Notes: generated from the sequence alone by a model not told the origin. A stretch of 64,000 nucleotides of DNA from Hemerocallis citrina (GCA_017893485.1 CM030368.1:174188004-174252003); one strand, 5' to 3'. Numbered from the stretch's first letter, positions 44,019 through 56,899 are shown. Made by a program: numbers and translations.

Positions 44019-47000
44019 GTCATTTTAATAAATTGTTAAACCCGAATAATTATTTTATTGTATGATTTTATTATTTTTATAATCATAACTATTAATTGTT
44101 ATCCCTTGATTATTTAATTAAAGTACATTTAACGAATTATTTTGTTTTCCTACTTGATCTGATTTTCGTGGTGAATTCTAATTTAATTTCAAGCCAACTT
44201 ATATTGTTTTCATTTGTATTATTTATCTATTTATTTGGATTTCAATTTTTGTTCATGAAGTTCTTTGTTCTTTTGATTCAGCTTTTATTGTCGATCCTAT
44301 TGTCCTTTTATTTATTGTTGGTATTTTTATTTGAACTCTATTGATTTTGATCTATCTCTTAATTGAACCCAAAAACCCAATTCCTATTGTTATTGACCCA
44401 AAACCACTGTTATTGGACCCTAAACCACTAACCCAGTACCCTAATTGTACCCTATAAATAGAACTCTGCTGCAAACCCTAAAAATTGCACAATTCTGAAA
44501 ACCCTAGCCGCCTATTCTCTTTCCTCTCTCTTTCTCCTCGTCGTTCTCTCTCTCCCCCCGTTCAATTTTGCCCAACACAGGAACCCACTACTGTTCACTG
44601 TCTTCCCCATCTTCCCCGGCCATCCTCCGGCGACCTCTACCCTTCGTCCACCTCACCTCCGGCGACCCCCTTATCGCCATCCGCCGCAACCCCAACCTCT
44701 GGCCTCCCTTCTTCTCTCTCCTCGACATTAGCTAAACCCAAAGTCCTGTTCCTTTCTCTCTCTGTTCGATCACCATACCCAGTGCGCCGCTCGACGTCGA
44801 CCTTGCCACATCCCGTCGTGCCGCCGCCAGCAACACCACGCCCCCGCCAGCGACGCCGCGCCCTTGCTGTCGTGGCTAATTGTTCAGTGGTTCTCTTTCT
44901 TACTCAGTTGAAGTGCTGTCTCTTTGCTATCGTGTGTTGTTGTTTTGTTGGTTCTCTTTTACACATGTATTGCACGTGTTATTGTGTGTTCGTGGGTTCG
45001 TTGCTTTGGGATTCTTATCTCTTTATTCTTGGTATTCGTTCTCGTCATCTAACAGGCAAGTCACCATCCTCTTGAACTGCTAATTTTATCAAATTCAAGT
45101 GTTAATGAAATTCTTGCAAGTAGATCTCTTTGTTATCGTATTATCCATTGTTCATCTCTTCGTTGGGTCTATTGAGGGTTTACACGAGCTAACCCCAATA
45201 TTCTTGACATCGTGCTACTTTTGACTCTAAAGTTTAGATCATTCATGAGTGCATATAGAATTGATACTAGGGTTGTTCATATAATTGACACATAAATAAA
45301 CTATTGTAGAGACAATTGATAGGTTGTATGTTGTTTGATCGATTGATGATTGATCGATGATAAATTGATGTATGAGTGTGTTCTAGTTTTATTTATCATG
45401 TTTTGACACCCATCATGTTGGTTACACAATTTTTTGACAAGAGAATCGATACACATATTGTTTAATTAATTTATTTTCAAGAAAAATTACTCAAAATTTT
45501 GTATATGCTTGCTGACCTGAATTTTGACCGCTATTTTCGAACCAGTAAACGGCCTTAAAATAAAATACTTTCTAAATATGAATTGTAGCCTTATTTTTCT
45601 AGTTTCCAAATTATCTTTAATTCTCAAATTCCGAGTTTGGTAGCAAAAGTTATGCCCATTTTACTACAGCTATGTTTTTACTTTCAGATTTTCAGATTCT
45701 CGTACCTTTCATGTTTAAACAGTAAAAAGGCTGATCATATGATAAAATTTTGCTATGAAAATTTCCAGATTGTTGCTTAACATGTTTAGGAGTCTATATT
45801 ATTGAATTTAATATTTAGTTTTTGCTGATTCAAAAATTAAAACAACAAGATGTCGAATTTCTGCTTGAACATGAAATCTGTAAAGAAACATGTGTTTGAC
45901 CTAGCTTCTGTTGTTGGAATTTGAACTTTAAGTATGCGTTGGAACCGTGTGGAAGTCTAATTTCCAAATTTTCTGACGGATTCAACTTTCGATTTCTAAG
46001 TCAGTAGGAAACTGTATTTTTTGTACAGACTGAGCTTGCTATCCAGAATTTCGGATACTACTTTTTAATGAATTAATTATTCCTATATCGTATTAATACA
46101 TGAATTGATGTATGTATGTTGCATTGCATGATCCTAATGATTTATTATCATCATTCTAATTGTCCTATTTCATGTTATCATCCTATTGTTTCCCCTATTG
46201 ATACTATTGTTCATCTCGTGTCTTATAATTGCATATTGTATTATTGCATTAATAGAATAATTAATAAGCCGCGGTTTAAGGGATTGACTAGAGTAGTTGA
46301 TGATATGGGGACTGTACTCGGATGATGGACCGTGTTATTGTTATCATCATCGTGTAAGAAATTACACATGGCCCGTGTTATTATTGTTATCATCATCATA
46401 TAAGAATTTACACATGACCCGTATTATATTGTTATCGTCATCATACCCACTACATGAACTATAGAGCCACCAATATAGTCTAAACGAAATTGATTGTATG
46501 CATCAAACCTGTGGTACGGAACACATGGGGCACAGTAATACGTGCATTAGTTAGGAGTTAAAATAATTAATAAACATAAGGATTACACATCGACATTGCA
46601 TATTATTCATCATTGTTCCTATTGATATCGAATATTGGCTAAGTGTTATTGTTATTGATCATTGATTACCATTACCGAATATTGCATTATTGTTTATAGC
46701 CATTGCATCGACTATCATGATTATTGTCCCATGTTATTGATTCCTATTGACCCATTGATTCATTATACCATTATTCCATTGTTCCCTGCTTTCTCTACTT
46801 GCTGTCCATGACTTGCTCTAAGGACAATTTTTTCCCTCTTTTTACATGAAGTGTATATAGGTAATGAAGGAGAGTTGCCTGCTGGAATTGGAGAACAAAC
46901 ATTCTGAAGACTACCGCTTTCTAATTGCTTATTGTTTTAAATAAACTAAATGTATTGAGACTTGTTATTATTTTTGGATTAGATTATTATTGTTTTGGGC

Positions 47001-47240
47001 TTATGTCCCGGATTTTATTATTGTTTCCAGACATTGGATTATTATTATTGTATTTGGATATTCTTATTGCTTTATTCCATGTTTTTTTGTTCATGAGATC
47101 ATTATTATTGCCTATGCAGTTGTTCTGTATTGTTTATATTGTTGAGTTAATCGGATAAACAGCTTATAGGTAACGTTAGTCATTCGCTGGGCTTTTGTCA
47201 TGTACTCGTATTCCGTATTTTTGGAAAGTGGGGCGTGACA
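43750..47240 (+). mobile_element. 3.5-kb solo LTR inside LINE ORF1
   Basis: It begins TGTAACCCCCTTCCC and ends GGGGCGTGACA. It is flanked by CGGAT (43745-43749) and CGAAT (47241-47245), a 5-bp duplication with one mismatch. LINE coding sequence continues on both sides. A TATA box (ctataaatag, about 44450) followed by a CT-rich leader gives the + orientation. It contains a (TA)n tract and a ~60-bp tandem repeat (ccgtgttattattgttatca) at 46325-46440. The frame at 44485-45075 is a Ser/Pro-rich leader artefact. It is similar in kind, but not obviously in sequence, to the solo LTR at 6348. Confidence 0.82.
43949..44015. repeat. (TA)n microsatellite
   Basis: About 33 TA dinucleotides in the solo LTR. 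Confidence 0.95.
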
Positions 47241-47758
47241 CGAATAGATCTTCGGGATCGGACAGTGAGTCCTTTGGGTCGGAGTTGCCTGAGACAGGGG
47301 AAAAGGTAGGAGGTGAGAGTGCAGATGAGGAGACTCCGAGGGTGGAAGCAATCACATAGAAAAAGAAAAAACAGGAAAATACTGCAGAGGGCTTCAGAAG
47401 GAGTGTTAGACAGCGTGCCGAGGGGGACAAACCGATGACTGTAAAGGAGATTTACCAAAGGGTGGGAAAGCGAAAAAAGATTTGAAAACTTAGCAGGTAC
47501 AAACTCACCTATATCCGTTTTTGGTTCAATCCTTGATTTTATGCTAATCCAATTAGCTAATGCCTACGGAATTAATTTGCATGCTTGTCATGATGCACAC
47601 ACAAACTTTATGGAAGTAATTCGGGATAGGGAATTAGACAATATTCTTAAAGTTCATAGGGTTATAAGGGGAGACTCGGGTCACAATTGCGTTTCCCAAA
47701 ACTTGATTGAGTTGGAGTTAACTTATCAGGGAGAAGGGGATGGGGTCAATTAACATTA

Positions 47759-50700
47759 ATGTTTAGCGTTCTATTTTGGAACGTTAGAGGGCTTGGTAAG
47801 GCTGCCAAGCATAGGATGGTGGGGGAAATAATTAGGAATAACAATATTGATGTGGTCTGTCTGGAAGAGAAAAAAGTTTCTCAACCAACAGACATGCTTC
47901 TCAGGGGTTTTTAACTGAAACACATTAAAGAATGGAGGGTTAAGGACGCTATAGGAGCGTCAGGGGGGATTATGATTGGGGTCAATACCAGTAATTTTGA
48001 CTTACTGGATGATAGGGTGGGTAACTTTACTGTATCAATTGTGATACAGAGGAGAAGAGACGGTTGGAAACAGGTGACCACGGCGGTGTATGGTCCAAAT
48101 GATAGAAGCCATGGACAGGAATTCTGGGATGAATTATATAACATCAAGGGGAAGTGGAGCTTGCCATGGATGGTAGGTGGCAATGTTAATATCGTCTGGC
48201 ACGCACATGAGAGAAGCGGAGGGTTAGGTAACGGCCACGAAAGTACTAAATTCAACCTGTTCATTTCCAATCTGATGCTAATGGAAATTCCTGTCAATGA
48301 TTACCGTTTTACATGGTCTAATCGGAGGAGGTATCCTATTCTGGCTAAATTAGACCGAATACTAGTGTCTACGGAATGGGAGATGAAATTTCCTTGGGCG
48401 ATGTCCAGATCTTGCATCCGGAATACCTTAGATCATGTTCCGATCATCATAGGCACGGGAGAAGAGGGGAGGCGACATTCTAAGACTTTTTGTTTTGAAA
48501 AAATGTGGTTGACCCATCAAGAATGTCATGAGTTAGTAAAGATGAGTTAGGAAGGGGGTATTAACCAGGTTGATCCAGCAACAAGGCTAGTAAGGAAACT
48601 GTTTAGGCTTAGAAGAAGGCTTAAAAATTGAAACGAGTGACATTTGGGAATGTACTCCAAAGGAAGGAATCCACGTCGAAAGAGATTGAGGAACTGGAAA
48701 AAAAGGCAGAAGCTGATGGTCTAGATGACATCCAATTTGGGAGACTTACGGAGTGTAGGCAGCATATCCTGGAGATATATAACAGGGAAGAAATCATGTG
48801 GCGCCAAAGGACAAGGGTTAAATGGCTATCAGAAGGGGATGCTAACACAAGTTACTTTCACAAAACCGCAAGCATGCGTCGCAGGAACAATTTCATTCAC
48901 TCATTGGAAATTGGCAGAAACAATATTTCGGAGGAAAGCCAAATAGATAAACACGTTCATGATACGTTCAAAGAAATGTTTGGTCAAAACAGGGACGGAT
49001 TGTGCGAGTCAATAGAAAATCTCTGGGAACCACTTACGACTGACGTCCAGGGACGCGTTACAGCTCTGGAACAACCATTCACCATGGAGGAAGTAAAGAT
49101 GGCGATATGGGGGATGGCCAGAATAAGGCTCCTGGACCAGATGGGTTTTCGATCTTCTTCTACAAATAATTCTGGGACATTCTGAAGATGGATATCATGG
49201 ACATCATGAATGCTTTCTATGAGGGGACGTTGGATTTGGGTAGGCTGAATTATGCCAACATATGTTTAATCCCGTAGAAAAAGGTGGCCACCGATATTGG
49301 GGACTTTAGACCCATTAGTCTGATCAACTACTCGGTTAAGATTATCACAAAAACACTCGCCAATAGGCTTAGAGTCCTGATCGGGGATATTGTATAGGAC
49401 TATCAGACATGGTATATCGTGGGAAGGGATATTCTAGAGGGAGTGGCATTGGTACAGGAAGTGATTCAAGATTGTAAGAGACGTAACAAACCAAGGTTTA
49501 TGCTTAAATTAGACTTCGAGAAAGCTTACAAAAAAGTGGAATGGAAATATTTACTGGAGATTCTCAGTAGGCGAGGGTTTGGGGACAGATGGATCGGATG
49601 GATAGAGAAATGGCTTCCAACGGCCAAGGTTATGGTACTGGTCAATGGGAGACCGGGTAAGGAAATTAGGTGTAGGCGGGGCCTTAGATAGGGGGACCCA
49701 CTTTCACTATTGCTTTTTCACTATGGTGGCAGACGGGCTGCATAGGATGCTCCAGTCCTATAGAGAAAAGGGCCTTATTAAGGGGTTGGGTATAAGGAGG
49801 GGGGTCTCCGCGGTGATGAACATTCAGTATGCGAACGACACTTTGATTTTCGGAGAATGCGACAGTGCCCAGGCTACACTTCTTAAGTGGGGACTATATC
49901 TTTACGAGGACTGGACAGGGTTGAAAGTGAATTTCCATAAAAGCTCCATCACTCTGTTGGGAGAAACGGGTGACAACGGGCCTGTTATTGCAAACATCCT
50001 GAATTGCCCAATTCAAGCACTACCGATTAAATACTTGGGTCTATCAATTGGTGTTGGAAAACCTAGAAGGGTGGATTGGAACGAACTTATTGATAGGGTA
50101 GCAAGTAGACTGGAGGGATTGAAGGGTAAGTTGCTGTCCTTCGGAGGAAGGCTGGTGCTACTCAATTCAGTCATTAGCGCCATCCCCTTATATTACTTAT
50201 CATTTTTCGAGATACTAGTTTGGGTTATCAAAAAAATTGACAGATTGAGAAGACGCTTTCTCTGGCATGGGTCGGGATCAGATGGGAAAGGTTACTCGCT
50301 AATCAGATGGGGGGTGGTATGTAGACGTAAAGAATTCGGTGGGTTGGGAGTGAACAACTTGAGACAAATGAACCAAGCTCTTCTATCTAAATGGTGGTGG
50401 AAACTCAGATTTAAGACACCAGCGAAATGGGCTACGCTGATAAAGAAGACGTACATCAGGAAGGGCTGTATGCATAAGAAACCGAAGAATTTGGATTCTA
50501 TGTCCGGCTTCTGGCGAGGGGTGACACGAACCCGGGATATCTTTCTAGCTGGGGCAACTTTCTCTATTGGAAAGGGGGAAACTATTTGCTTCTGGAAGGA
50601 TAAATGGTGCAGACCTATCAATCTAAAGAGAAAATTTCCATATATTTACAAAATGGCGACGGATAAAAACGACTGGGTAGCACGAAACTGGAGAAACGGG

Positions 50701-51660
50701 GAATAGAGACCAAGAATATCGGGCAGACTTGGCACGGAGGCTAGAAGATAAAAGGAGGGATTAATCCTTTTCCTACAGGATTGGAAGCCGACGGAGGAGG
50801 AACATGAAGACAAGGTTTCCTGGATGAGAGGGAAGGGTGGTGGATTCACAGTCAAATCCACTTATGAGTGGTTAAATGATGGGGATGTGAGGACAATTGA
50901 GCCTATATGGAGGATCAAAGTTCCCTTGAAGATTAAGATCTTCAATTGGTTGGCTAGCAGAAAAGTCATCCTAACTCGGGACAACTTGGCCAAGCGAAAG
51001 TGGCAGGGCCCAGACATCTATGTTATGTGCTTACTGAGCTGTGAAACGGTAGATCACCTACTAGTGTAGTGCCAGTACGCTAGGCCAATCTGGGGGGATT
51101 TGTTACACAGACTGTGCATTGGTGGCCACTATCCTGAGATGATTAACGACGTTTGGGGGGAGTGGAGGGACACCAATGTTCGCAAAGATCAATTAGTTAT
51201 TTGGAAAATTGGGGTAGCGGCTATTTGTTGGGAGATTTGGTTAGAAAGGAATAATAGAATCTTCAGGCCAACGCACAAACACGTCATGCATCATCATCTT
51301 TTATTCATTATTATTGCTAATATCAAATTCTGGTCTCAAACGATAGGTGTTGAAGCAACAAAGAAAATCAAAGAATTGTATGCAGATATCAGTACATCTA
51401 CACAGGTAGCAGAGTCTGAGGAGGAGGGGGGACACCAGTGGGGGAGTGATTTGCAGAAGGTATGGAGGGGCCCACCCTGTTTTTTGTACTTTGGGGGGGG
51501 GGACTTTTTATCATTTGTAATTATATCATTTTTTGGGAAGAAACTCTTCTGTAAGGGTTGGGTGCTCTATTTTGTAGGGAATGAGTATCATGGTCCATTG
51601 TTAGGACGCATGAATATCATCTCTCTGGCTTGGTTGTTTGTTTGGTTGAAATCTCTTTAA
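47759..51660 (+). pseudogene. LINE ORF2, active-site mutated
   Basis: The frame starts MFSVLFWNVRGLGKAAKHRM at 47759. The endonuclease has CLEEKK for the usual LQETK, GGNVN for GGDFN and LDHVPI for SDH, so two catalytic motifs are altered. The linker WLSEGDANTSYFHKTAS follows at about 48830. RT has GDFRPISLINYSVKI, MLKLDFEKAYKKVEW and, at about 49830, YANDTLIF, where the second Asp of YADD is Asn. The thumb reads IKYLGLSIGVGKPRRVDW and YYLSFFEILVW. A zf-RVT-like end (KIFNWLASRKVILTRDNLAK, CETVDHLL) follows at 50930-51069. Stops at 47911, 48548, 49183, 49277, 49396, 49689, 50704 and 51067 break it. It is unable to mobilise. Confidence 0.87.
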
Positions 51661-51665
51661 TGAAG

Positions 51666-51666
<1 letters not shown>

Positions 51667-51699
<33 letters not shown>
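51667..51699. repeat. 33-base G homopolymer
   Basis: 33 consecutive G near the LINE 3' end, at a place where the related tail at 29858 has only a short G run (caaggggggc). Confidence 0.95.
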
Positions 51700-51733
51700 C
51701 TGGGGGCTAGTGCCTACCTTTTTCAATAAAAAA

Positions 51734-51889
51734 AACTAATGAAATTGAGTATTTCATATAATCATAATATAATTGAAGTAAACAATTTAAAATTTCAAAG
51801 TTGTTGCTAAAGTAGTCAATCTCATTCATTAAAGAAACTAGTAAAAATATGATAGTAGAATATGACAAATAAGAAACTTTTTCCCAAAC
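51734..51889. other. AT-rich spacer
   Basis: Nothing recognisable; no frame or repeat. Confidence 0.4.
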
Positions 51890-51969
51890 TAAGCCACTTT
51901 TTCAAACTATATCCCACATGAATTTTTTTCCCAAACTGACCCACTTTTTTAAAAAATTCCCAAACTAAC

Positions 51970-52215
51970 CCACTCGCTTTCTCAGATAGCGAGTTTAGTC
52001 AAAACCCACTCGCTATCTGAGAAAGCGAGTGTTGGTTTTGGGTTTTTGGTTTCTTCCTTGGCCAAGACTCGCTGTCTAAAAAAGCGAAATTATTTTAACC
52101 AAACTCGCTTTTTGAAACAGCGAGTGTCGATTGGAGATTTTTAACTTTCTCAATCCAGACTCGCTGTCTCAAACAGTGAGCTTATTTTAACCAAACTTTC
52201 TATTTGAGACAACGA
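51970..52215. repeat. left subterminal hairpin repeats of the MULE
   Basis: Inverted copies of ACTCGCTxTCTxAGxTAGCGAGT and relatives (actcgctgtct / aaacagcgagt) occur at 51972, 52006, 52067, 52105, 52160 and 52200. Confidence 0.8.
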
Positions 52216-52612
52216 GTGTCGATTGGGGATTTCTTAAACCTAAGGCTCGATTTTTTTTTCTTCTCTTCATTCTTACTCCTAACTCCGAAATCCAAAACCC
52301 TAGCCTCCCAAATTCGACCTCCTACCCACAAAATCTCCTATAAATCTAAATCTATCCACTTAATCTTTCCCTACCCTCTCTCCTTCTACTCTCGAAACCC
52401 TAAACCCATCCTTTGGAAGACCCATATTTTGGAATTTCGAAAAACTTCAAGAGGATAGCAACTTCAACTCTCCTACCTGTTTTTCTACGGCTATATCATT
52501 CTGATAGCAAGTTTTGAAGGTATGACTTATATCACATTTTCTTTTGTCCATTTTAGTAGGTTTTGTATGTGACTAGATAATAACTCGTATTTTCGTATAA
52601 ATATATATAGGT

Positions 52613-54125
52613 ATGGACTATGATATTCCTATTTGGTTATATTTTGGTGGTAAAATAATTCGTGATCCAAAGATAGGTTGTTGTTATAGTATCGTTGATC
52701 CTGAAATAGTTTAGGCACCTCTTACCATTACATTGGCAGAAGTAATTGAGAAAATTTATGAAGTTACTAATTGGAATAAGGCTCAATGGAATGTGAAAAT
52801 TTTAGCTCGATATGCAGTGAAAAAAGGAGATGATCAGTATTTTATGATAGTGTTCGTATCTACTGATAATGCTATGAAGTCAATGATCGCTAGAACACTT
52901 GATCCCAATTGTAGTTGATCTGCATTGGAGTCATATATTCAGCAAATCCAAATTATAAATGCTCAATCACATGCTAATCCTAGTTCAAGCTTCATATGGG
53001 AAGTACCGATACAGCAGATGAGGTCTAACCCAGTTCAAACTTCACAAGCAATCCCACTGTCCCCACAAGAAGACACGTTCAAAAATATAACAAGCCCGGA
53101 TTCTATAGATGTTGAGCTGCAACGTAAACCTAGTTTGGTTCATGACTATGTTCAAAATAACACTTTTTATGAATTATTTCAAAATGCTACCGTTAACAAC
53201 GACCTATTAGATGATGATGAAGAAGATGAAGAAACGGATGATGAAGTTGATGAGAGTATAGAAAATGATGATGAGGACGAAGATGATGAATATACAAATC
53301 TAAACACAAATGAGAGGAAGGCTAATGACGTGAGAGCTAATGATAGCTATCGTAATATTATAGCTCATGTTACCGAGGAGATGACACAAGGTACTAGAGT
53401 ACATCAAGTTCCACATGAGTCGTCTGGTTCATCAAATGTAGACGAGTTGTACATTGGACAGGAGTTTGTAAGTAAGGAGTCGATTCAACAGGCTATGAAG
53501 TTGTACTCTATCAAGAAATATCGGGAATTCGTCACATTGAAATCTACACCGAAACTGCATATCGTTAAATGTAAGTTGGCACATGAAAACGTACAATTGA
53601 GGAGATAGTGCAAATTCCCCACATAGTAAGTGAGGGTGGCTGCCCTTAGAGATTACGTGCAATTCTTCCAAAAGGTGGGAAAATTTCGTGGTGAAGAATA
53701 TAGTTGGGCTTCATACTTGTACGAATCCCACACTGAATCAGGACCACTGTAAAGTTGATTCTAACCTTGTTTGCAATTTGATTGTGAGTGGTGAAGGCTG
53801 AGATAGGTATAACACCGCGGGCCATTATTGAGATAGTGAAACTTCAATATAATTATCAGATTTCATATAAGAAGACTTGGATTGCAAAACAAAATGCAAT
53901 TGAGAGGTTGTTCGGTACCTTCGAAGAAGCAATATGAAGTTGCCTTATCTTCTATCAGTAATACAAGCAGCAAATCCAGGAACCGTTGTCCACTGGGATA
54001 AATATCAGTCTGGTCCTAGCAAGGAAACATTCAAGGGGGTATTTTGGGCATTTGGTGCTTCCATTGAAGGATTCAAGTCTTGCAGACCTGTTATTAGTGT
54101 TGATGGAACTCACTTACTCACTATC
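52613..54125 (+). pseudogene. MULE transposase, N-terminal half
   Basis: From ATG 52613 (MDYDIPIWLYFGGKIIRDP) an N-terminal domain runs to 52918 with one stop. An acidic stretch follows at 53205-53300 (DDDEEDEETDDEVDE...). Then YIGQEFVSKESIQQAMKLYS (53450-53510) is the MuDR-type DNA-binding domain (DBD_Tnp_Mut) and ends KCKLAHENVQ. After stops, KLPYLLSVIQAANPGTVVHW and FKGVFWAFGASIEGFKSCRP VISVDGTHL (53935-54118) lead into the DDE core; the first catalytic Asp is that of DGTHL. Everything after it is replaced by hairpin repeats. The enzyme would cut and paste the MULE; this one is dead. Confidence 0.85.
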
Positions 54126-54370
54126 CACACAGTCGCTATCTCAGAAAGTGAGTTTAGGCAAAATCCCATCGCTTTCTAAGATAGCGACTGTGTGGATAGT
54201 GAGATATCCAGAGACTAGCTGGTCTTTGGAAATCTATCAACTCAAAACTCGCTATCTCCAATAGCAAGACACTTTAACCCAAACTCGCTATCTGAGATAG
54301 CGAGTCTTGAGTCTGATTTTAGCATTATCCAGCCTCCAAACTCGCTTTCTCAGAAAGTAAGTCTGAGAAA
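54120..54370. repeat. right subterminal hairpin repeats, with a 29-bp near-perfect palindrome
   Basis: 54120-54148 (actatccacacagtcgct...) pairs with 54171-54200 as a hairpin with one mismatch and a ~22-nt loop. Further inverted copies of actcgctatctgag/ctcagatagcgagt follow to 54370. They are the same motif family as at 51970-52215. Confidence 0.85.
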
Positions 54371-54689
54371 GCGAATTTAGGCCAAATATTTCCAAGTCAA
54401 AACTGCAGTTGCAGTCTGACCTTTACATTCATATGAACTCCAACATCCTCATTACCCCAACTCCATACACTCAACTTCTAATCCATCACCAATTCAAATA
54501 CAATTCAAACCACGAAATCAATTTCCAAAAAACCATAAATAAACATGAACACAATAAACAAGAACACACACACCCCGAACTCAACAACGTAGCTTTATAC
54601 ATTCAAAATTTTCAAAATTTTCAAGTGTACACTTCCTTCACCTTCATGAATAAACAAGCGCACACACACACACTTCCTTCACCTACATG

Positions 54690-56870
54690 AATACATTCAA
54701 AAAATTCAAAGACTTCAATTCAAGGGATATATTCATGGATCGGGTGTAAAAAACTTGGGGTTCTCCTTTGCCTTTTATTACGATCCGAAGTAGCTTGAGT
54801 AACACCGGATAAAGGAATTTGATCATCTTCATGTGCTTGTGTCCCTTCAACATTTTCTTGTACCTCATCATCTTTAGATTCTTCTTCATCATCGCTCTCC
54901 AATATTCTCTGATGATATGGGGGGGTCTATACCCCACTTTCTTACGACGATCACCACGCTGAGTGGTTCGGTATGCAAGAGTCGCTAGTATAGCATCTAC
55001 TGTAGCTCCTTCGCCCACAACATCAGCTTGTGACGACATGACATAATCATCTTGCGTGCAAAGTCCTTCATTGGTTTGGTAACATTAATCCTCAACACAT
55101 GAGCACATTCTTTCTCCTGAATCTGGGCCATCTACACAACAAGAAAAGTTGCAGTTTTAGGAGAAGTGCATATGTATACGTAAACATAAATTTTACAAAA
55201 TAATAAAATAACACAAAAAAACTTACGAGTTTATGAATAGTTGATGCCTTCGATTGGAACATAGGCAATTGCATTGAATGGTTATCTGCTGGTTCAGCGG
55301 CTCGTCGGCGAATCGGGACTTCCACACCCGGTGGAGTCTGCACTGTGGGAGAGATATAACATCTAGTCATTCTCTCATACCAAGCCATATAATTCTCATG
55401 CAACAATGCATCAAACGGAGGAAGGTTTCTGATGATTTCATCGAACCGGTGTGCATTCCATCTGTCAACATATGCAACCAAACATGTGGCCCAATTGTGA
55501 ACCGGTTGTCGACCCATCCCAGTAATAGCATAGCATGCATCTCGGCACTATATGGTTCAACAACCGGAATACCTTGAAGGAGTCCAAATTGCCGGAGCAC
55601 TCTATCAGCAAAGTACAACTCGACTGTACTAAAGTTGATTATAGATGCCCTTGTCAGCCACAACTCATGTCTCGACATGAAAATAGGTGGTAGTCGACCC
55701 AAACGCTCCTCCGTGTAGGGCTCCCACTTGACACACTCATCTGTCAATCTATCTAATTCATCTCGATAGTACGTCAGGCATCTGTTCGGGTTCGCCTTCC
55801 ATGTGAGATTCCCAGACCAGTACACACCTTATGGAGGTAACATGTGTTGGTCCTCGGGGGCATGCAACCAATTTGGTGACTGCCTACTAACAACGGGCCG
55901 GCCAACATGAATACGTTCCCAGCTCCACACCTGAAGCAAAATTATTGGTCTATTCATCTGCACCGAACCGAGAGAGTAGTTGCACAAACTCCTGTATAGT
56001 GAGGCCAACGACGCACTACCCCAACTGTACACTCCGTTGCAAATCGGCTATCAAAGGCAAGTACATCAACGACACCGAATGACCGGTCGAGTTCGGAAAC
56101 ATAATGCCACCAAAAAGTGTCATGATATAAGCCCATAATAGCACTCAACATCAAACTCAGTCGAATCCTTATTCAACCTATCCTTGAATGTATCCTTCAA
56201 CCACTTCCAACAAATGAACTTTCCATTTATTGGCCCTATTTCAACTTCTACACCGAGGTATTGTTGCACAAGATACTCCCATTCGAAGTCCATCATCCCG
56301 GTTACTGCATGCCCATCGACTGTAAGACCTGTGAGTACCGAGCTGTCTTGTAGTGTTATGGTCATCTTCCCGACTGGAAAGTATGGGTTTCATGTTGCCA
56401 TTTCTCAAGAAGTGCAATTAGAAGAGGCCGATTTACCTTAATTGAGCTCATCAGTCCAATACCGTATAAGCCGCAGTCCCGTAAAAGCTCGTGAATCCAT
56501 TGCTGCATAAGTAATGTATCGTTCCCTTTAAATGTACACTCCTTCAATTTGCCTTCCCACACGACTTTTGAGCGGTGTTGCGGTTGCAAAGTCAACAGTC
56601 TCGGGTCGAAAGGACCTGGACCTCCAGTTGGAACATAAGCTGATGAAGAAGGCCCTGCCTTATTTGGTGAAGCGGTAGAATTAGTTGAGACCTACAAAAA
56701 AAAATTAAATCAATACGCCAATATGACATTTTATTGAATGATAATCAAAATGATCGAATACAAAAAAAAATTCACTTACATTTGTACACTCAGTTCTACC
56801 ACCACCACATCTATCACCTGGAGGTGGGCCATAACAAGTACGTGGTCCGGTGCCTCAAGTTTTTGGGGGT
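54690..56870 (-). pseudogene. plant mobile domain (PMD) protein, copy 1
   Basis: Exon 1 (about 56776-56870) is Gly/Arg-rich and ends TEC.TN before a donor. Exon 2 (56696-55227) holds the PMD: KVVWEGKLKECTFKGNDTLL, LALLEKW-like LLIALLEKWQHETHTF, MTITLQDSSVLTGLTVDGHA, AYIMTLFGGIMFPNSTGHSV, LPLIADL, YSWGSASLASLYRSLCNYS, PIILLQVWSWERIHVGRP, TYYRDELDRLTDECVKWEPY, DRVLRQFGLLQG and a C-terminal WYERMTRCYI. It ends at a GTAAGT donor (55226). Exon 3 (55131 downwards) has basic and acidic stretches. PMD proteins (MAIN/MAIL1 type) act in genome integrity and silencing, and the family is widespread in plant transposons. Frameshifts near 56365, 56120 and 55830 disable this copy. It lies head-to-tail upstream of copy 2 sequence, next to the MULE. 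Confidence 0.85.
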
Positions 56871-56899
56871 CTACTACTCGTTCATTCCTCCACATTACC

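Larger units (their letters stand above)
42071..47753 (+). pseudogene. LINE ORF1, degenerate and interrupted
   Basis: From ATG 42071 the frame reaches CFECKEPGHRVLDY (42190-42231), a CCHC knuckle whose last Cys is Tyr. After frame changes and a stop at 42634, GFPLRCWELGGFQDIIRKFG and RGYARVWIGC (42646-42790) match the plant LINE DUF4283-associated region. An acidic tail (EDEVHQPTPV..., EEEEERFECAEP) runs to about 43540. The solo LTR occupies 43750-47240. Afterwards, 47241-47490 (basic, KKKKQ, VKEIYQRVGKRKK) and 47541-47753 (MLIQLANAYGINLHACHDAH..., IRDREL) resemble the C-terminal part. The product would be the nucleic-acid-binding partner of ORF2. Confidence 0.72.
41225..51733 (+). mobile_element. 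second L1-type LINE, split by a solo LTR
   Basis: It begins near 41225 with a CT-rich leader (41240-42070) and ends after a 33-base G tract and 'ctttttcaataaaaaaaa' at about 51733. ORF1 is 42071-43749 plus 47241-47753; ORF2 is 47759-51660. The layout and tail are like the LINE fragment at 29540-29897. Target duplications were not identified, so the 5' limit is approximate. Confidence 0.8.
51890..54380 (+). mobile_element. truncated Mutator-like element (MULE)
   Basis: It has T/C-rich terminal-like DNA (ttttcccaaactgacccact repeated three times at 51885-51975), then hairpin-forming subterminal repeats, a transposase fragment and a second block of the same hairpin repeats. The transposase stops just after its first conserved catalytic-region motif, so the distal half of the gene is missing. 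Matching terminal inverted repeats and a 9-bp target duplication were not found, so the limits are approximate. Confidence 0.68.

Noticed and set aside
44485..45075. 196-codon Ser/Pro-rich ORF after a TATA box
   Set aside because: It lies within a solo LTR (R/U5 leader); composition and position fit a retroelement leader, not a gene.
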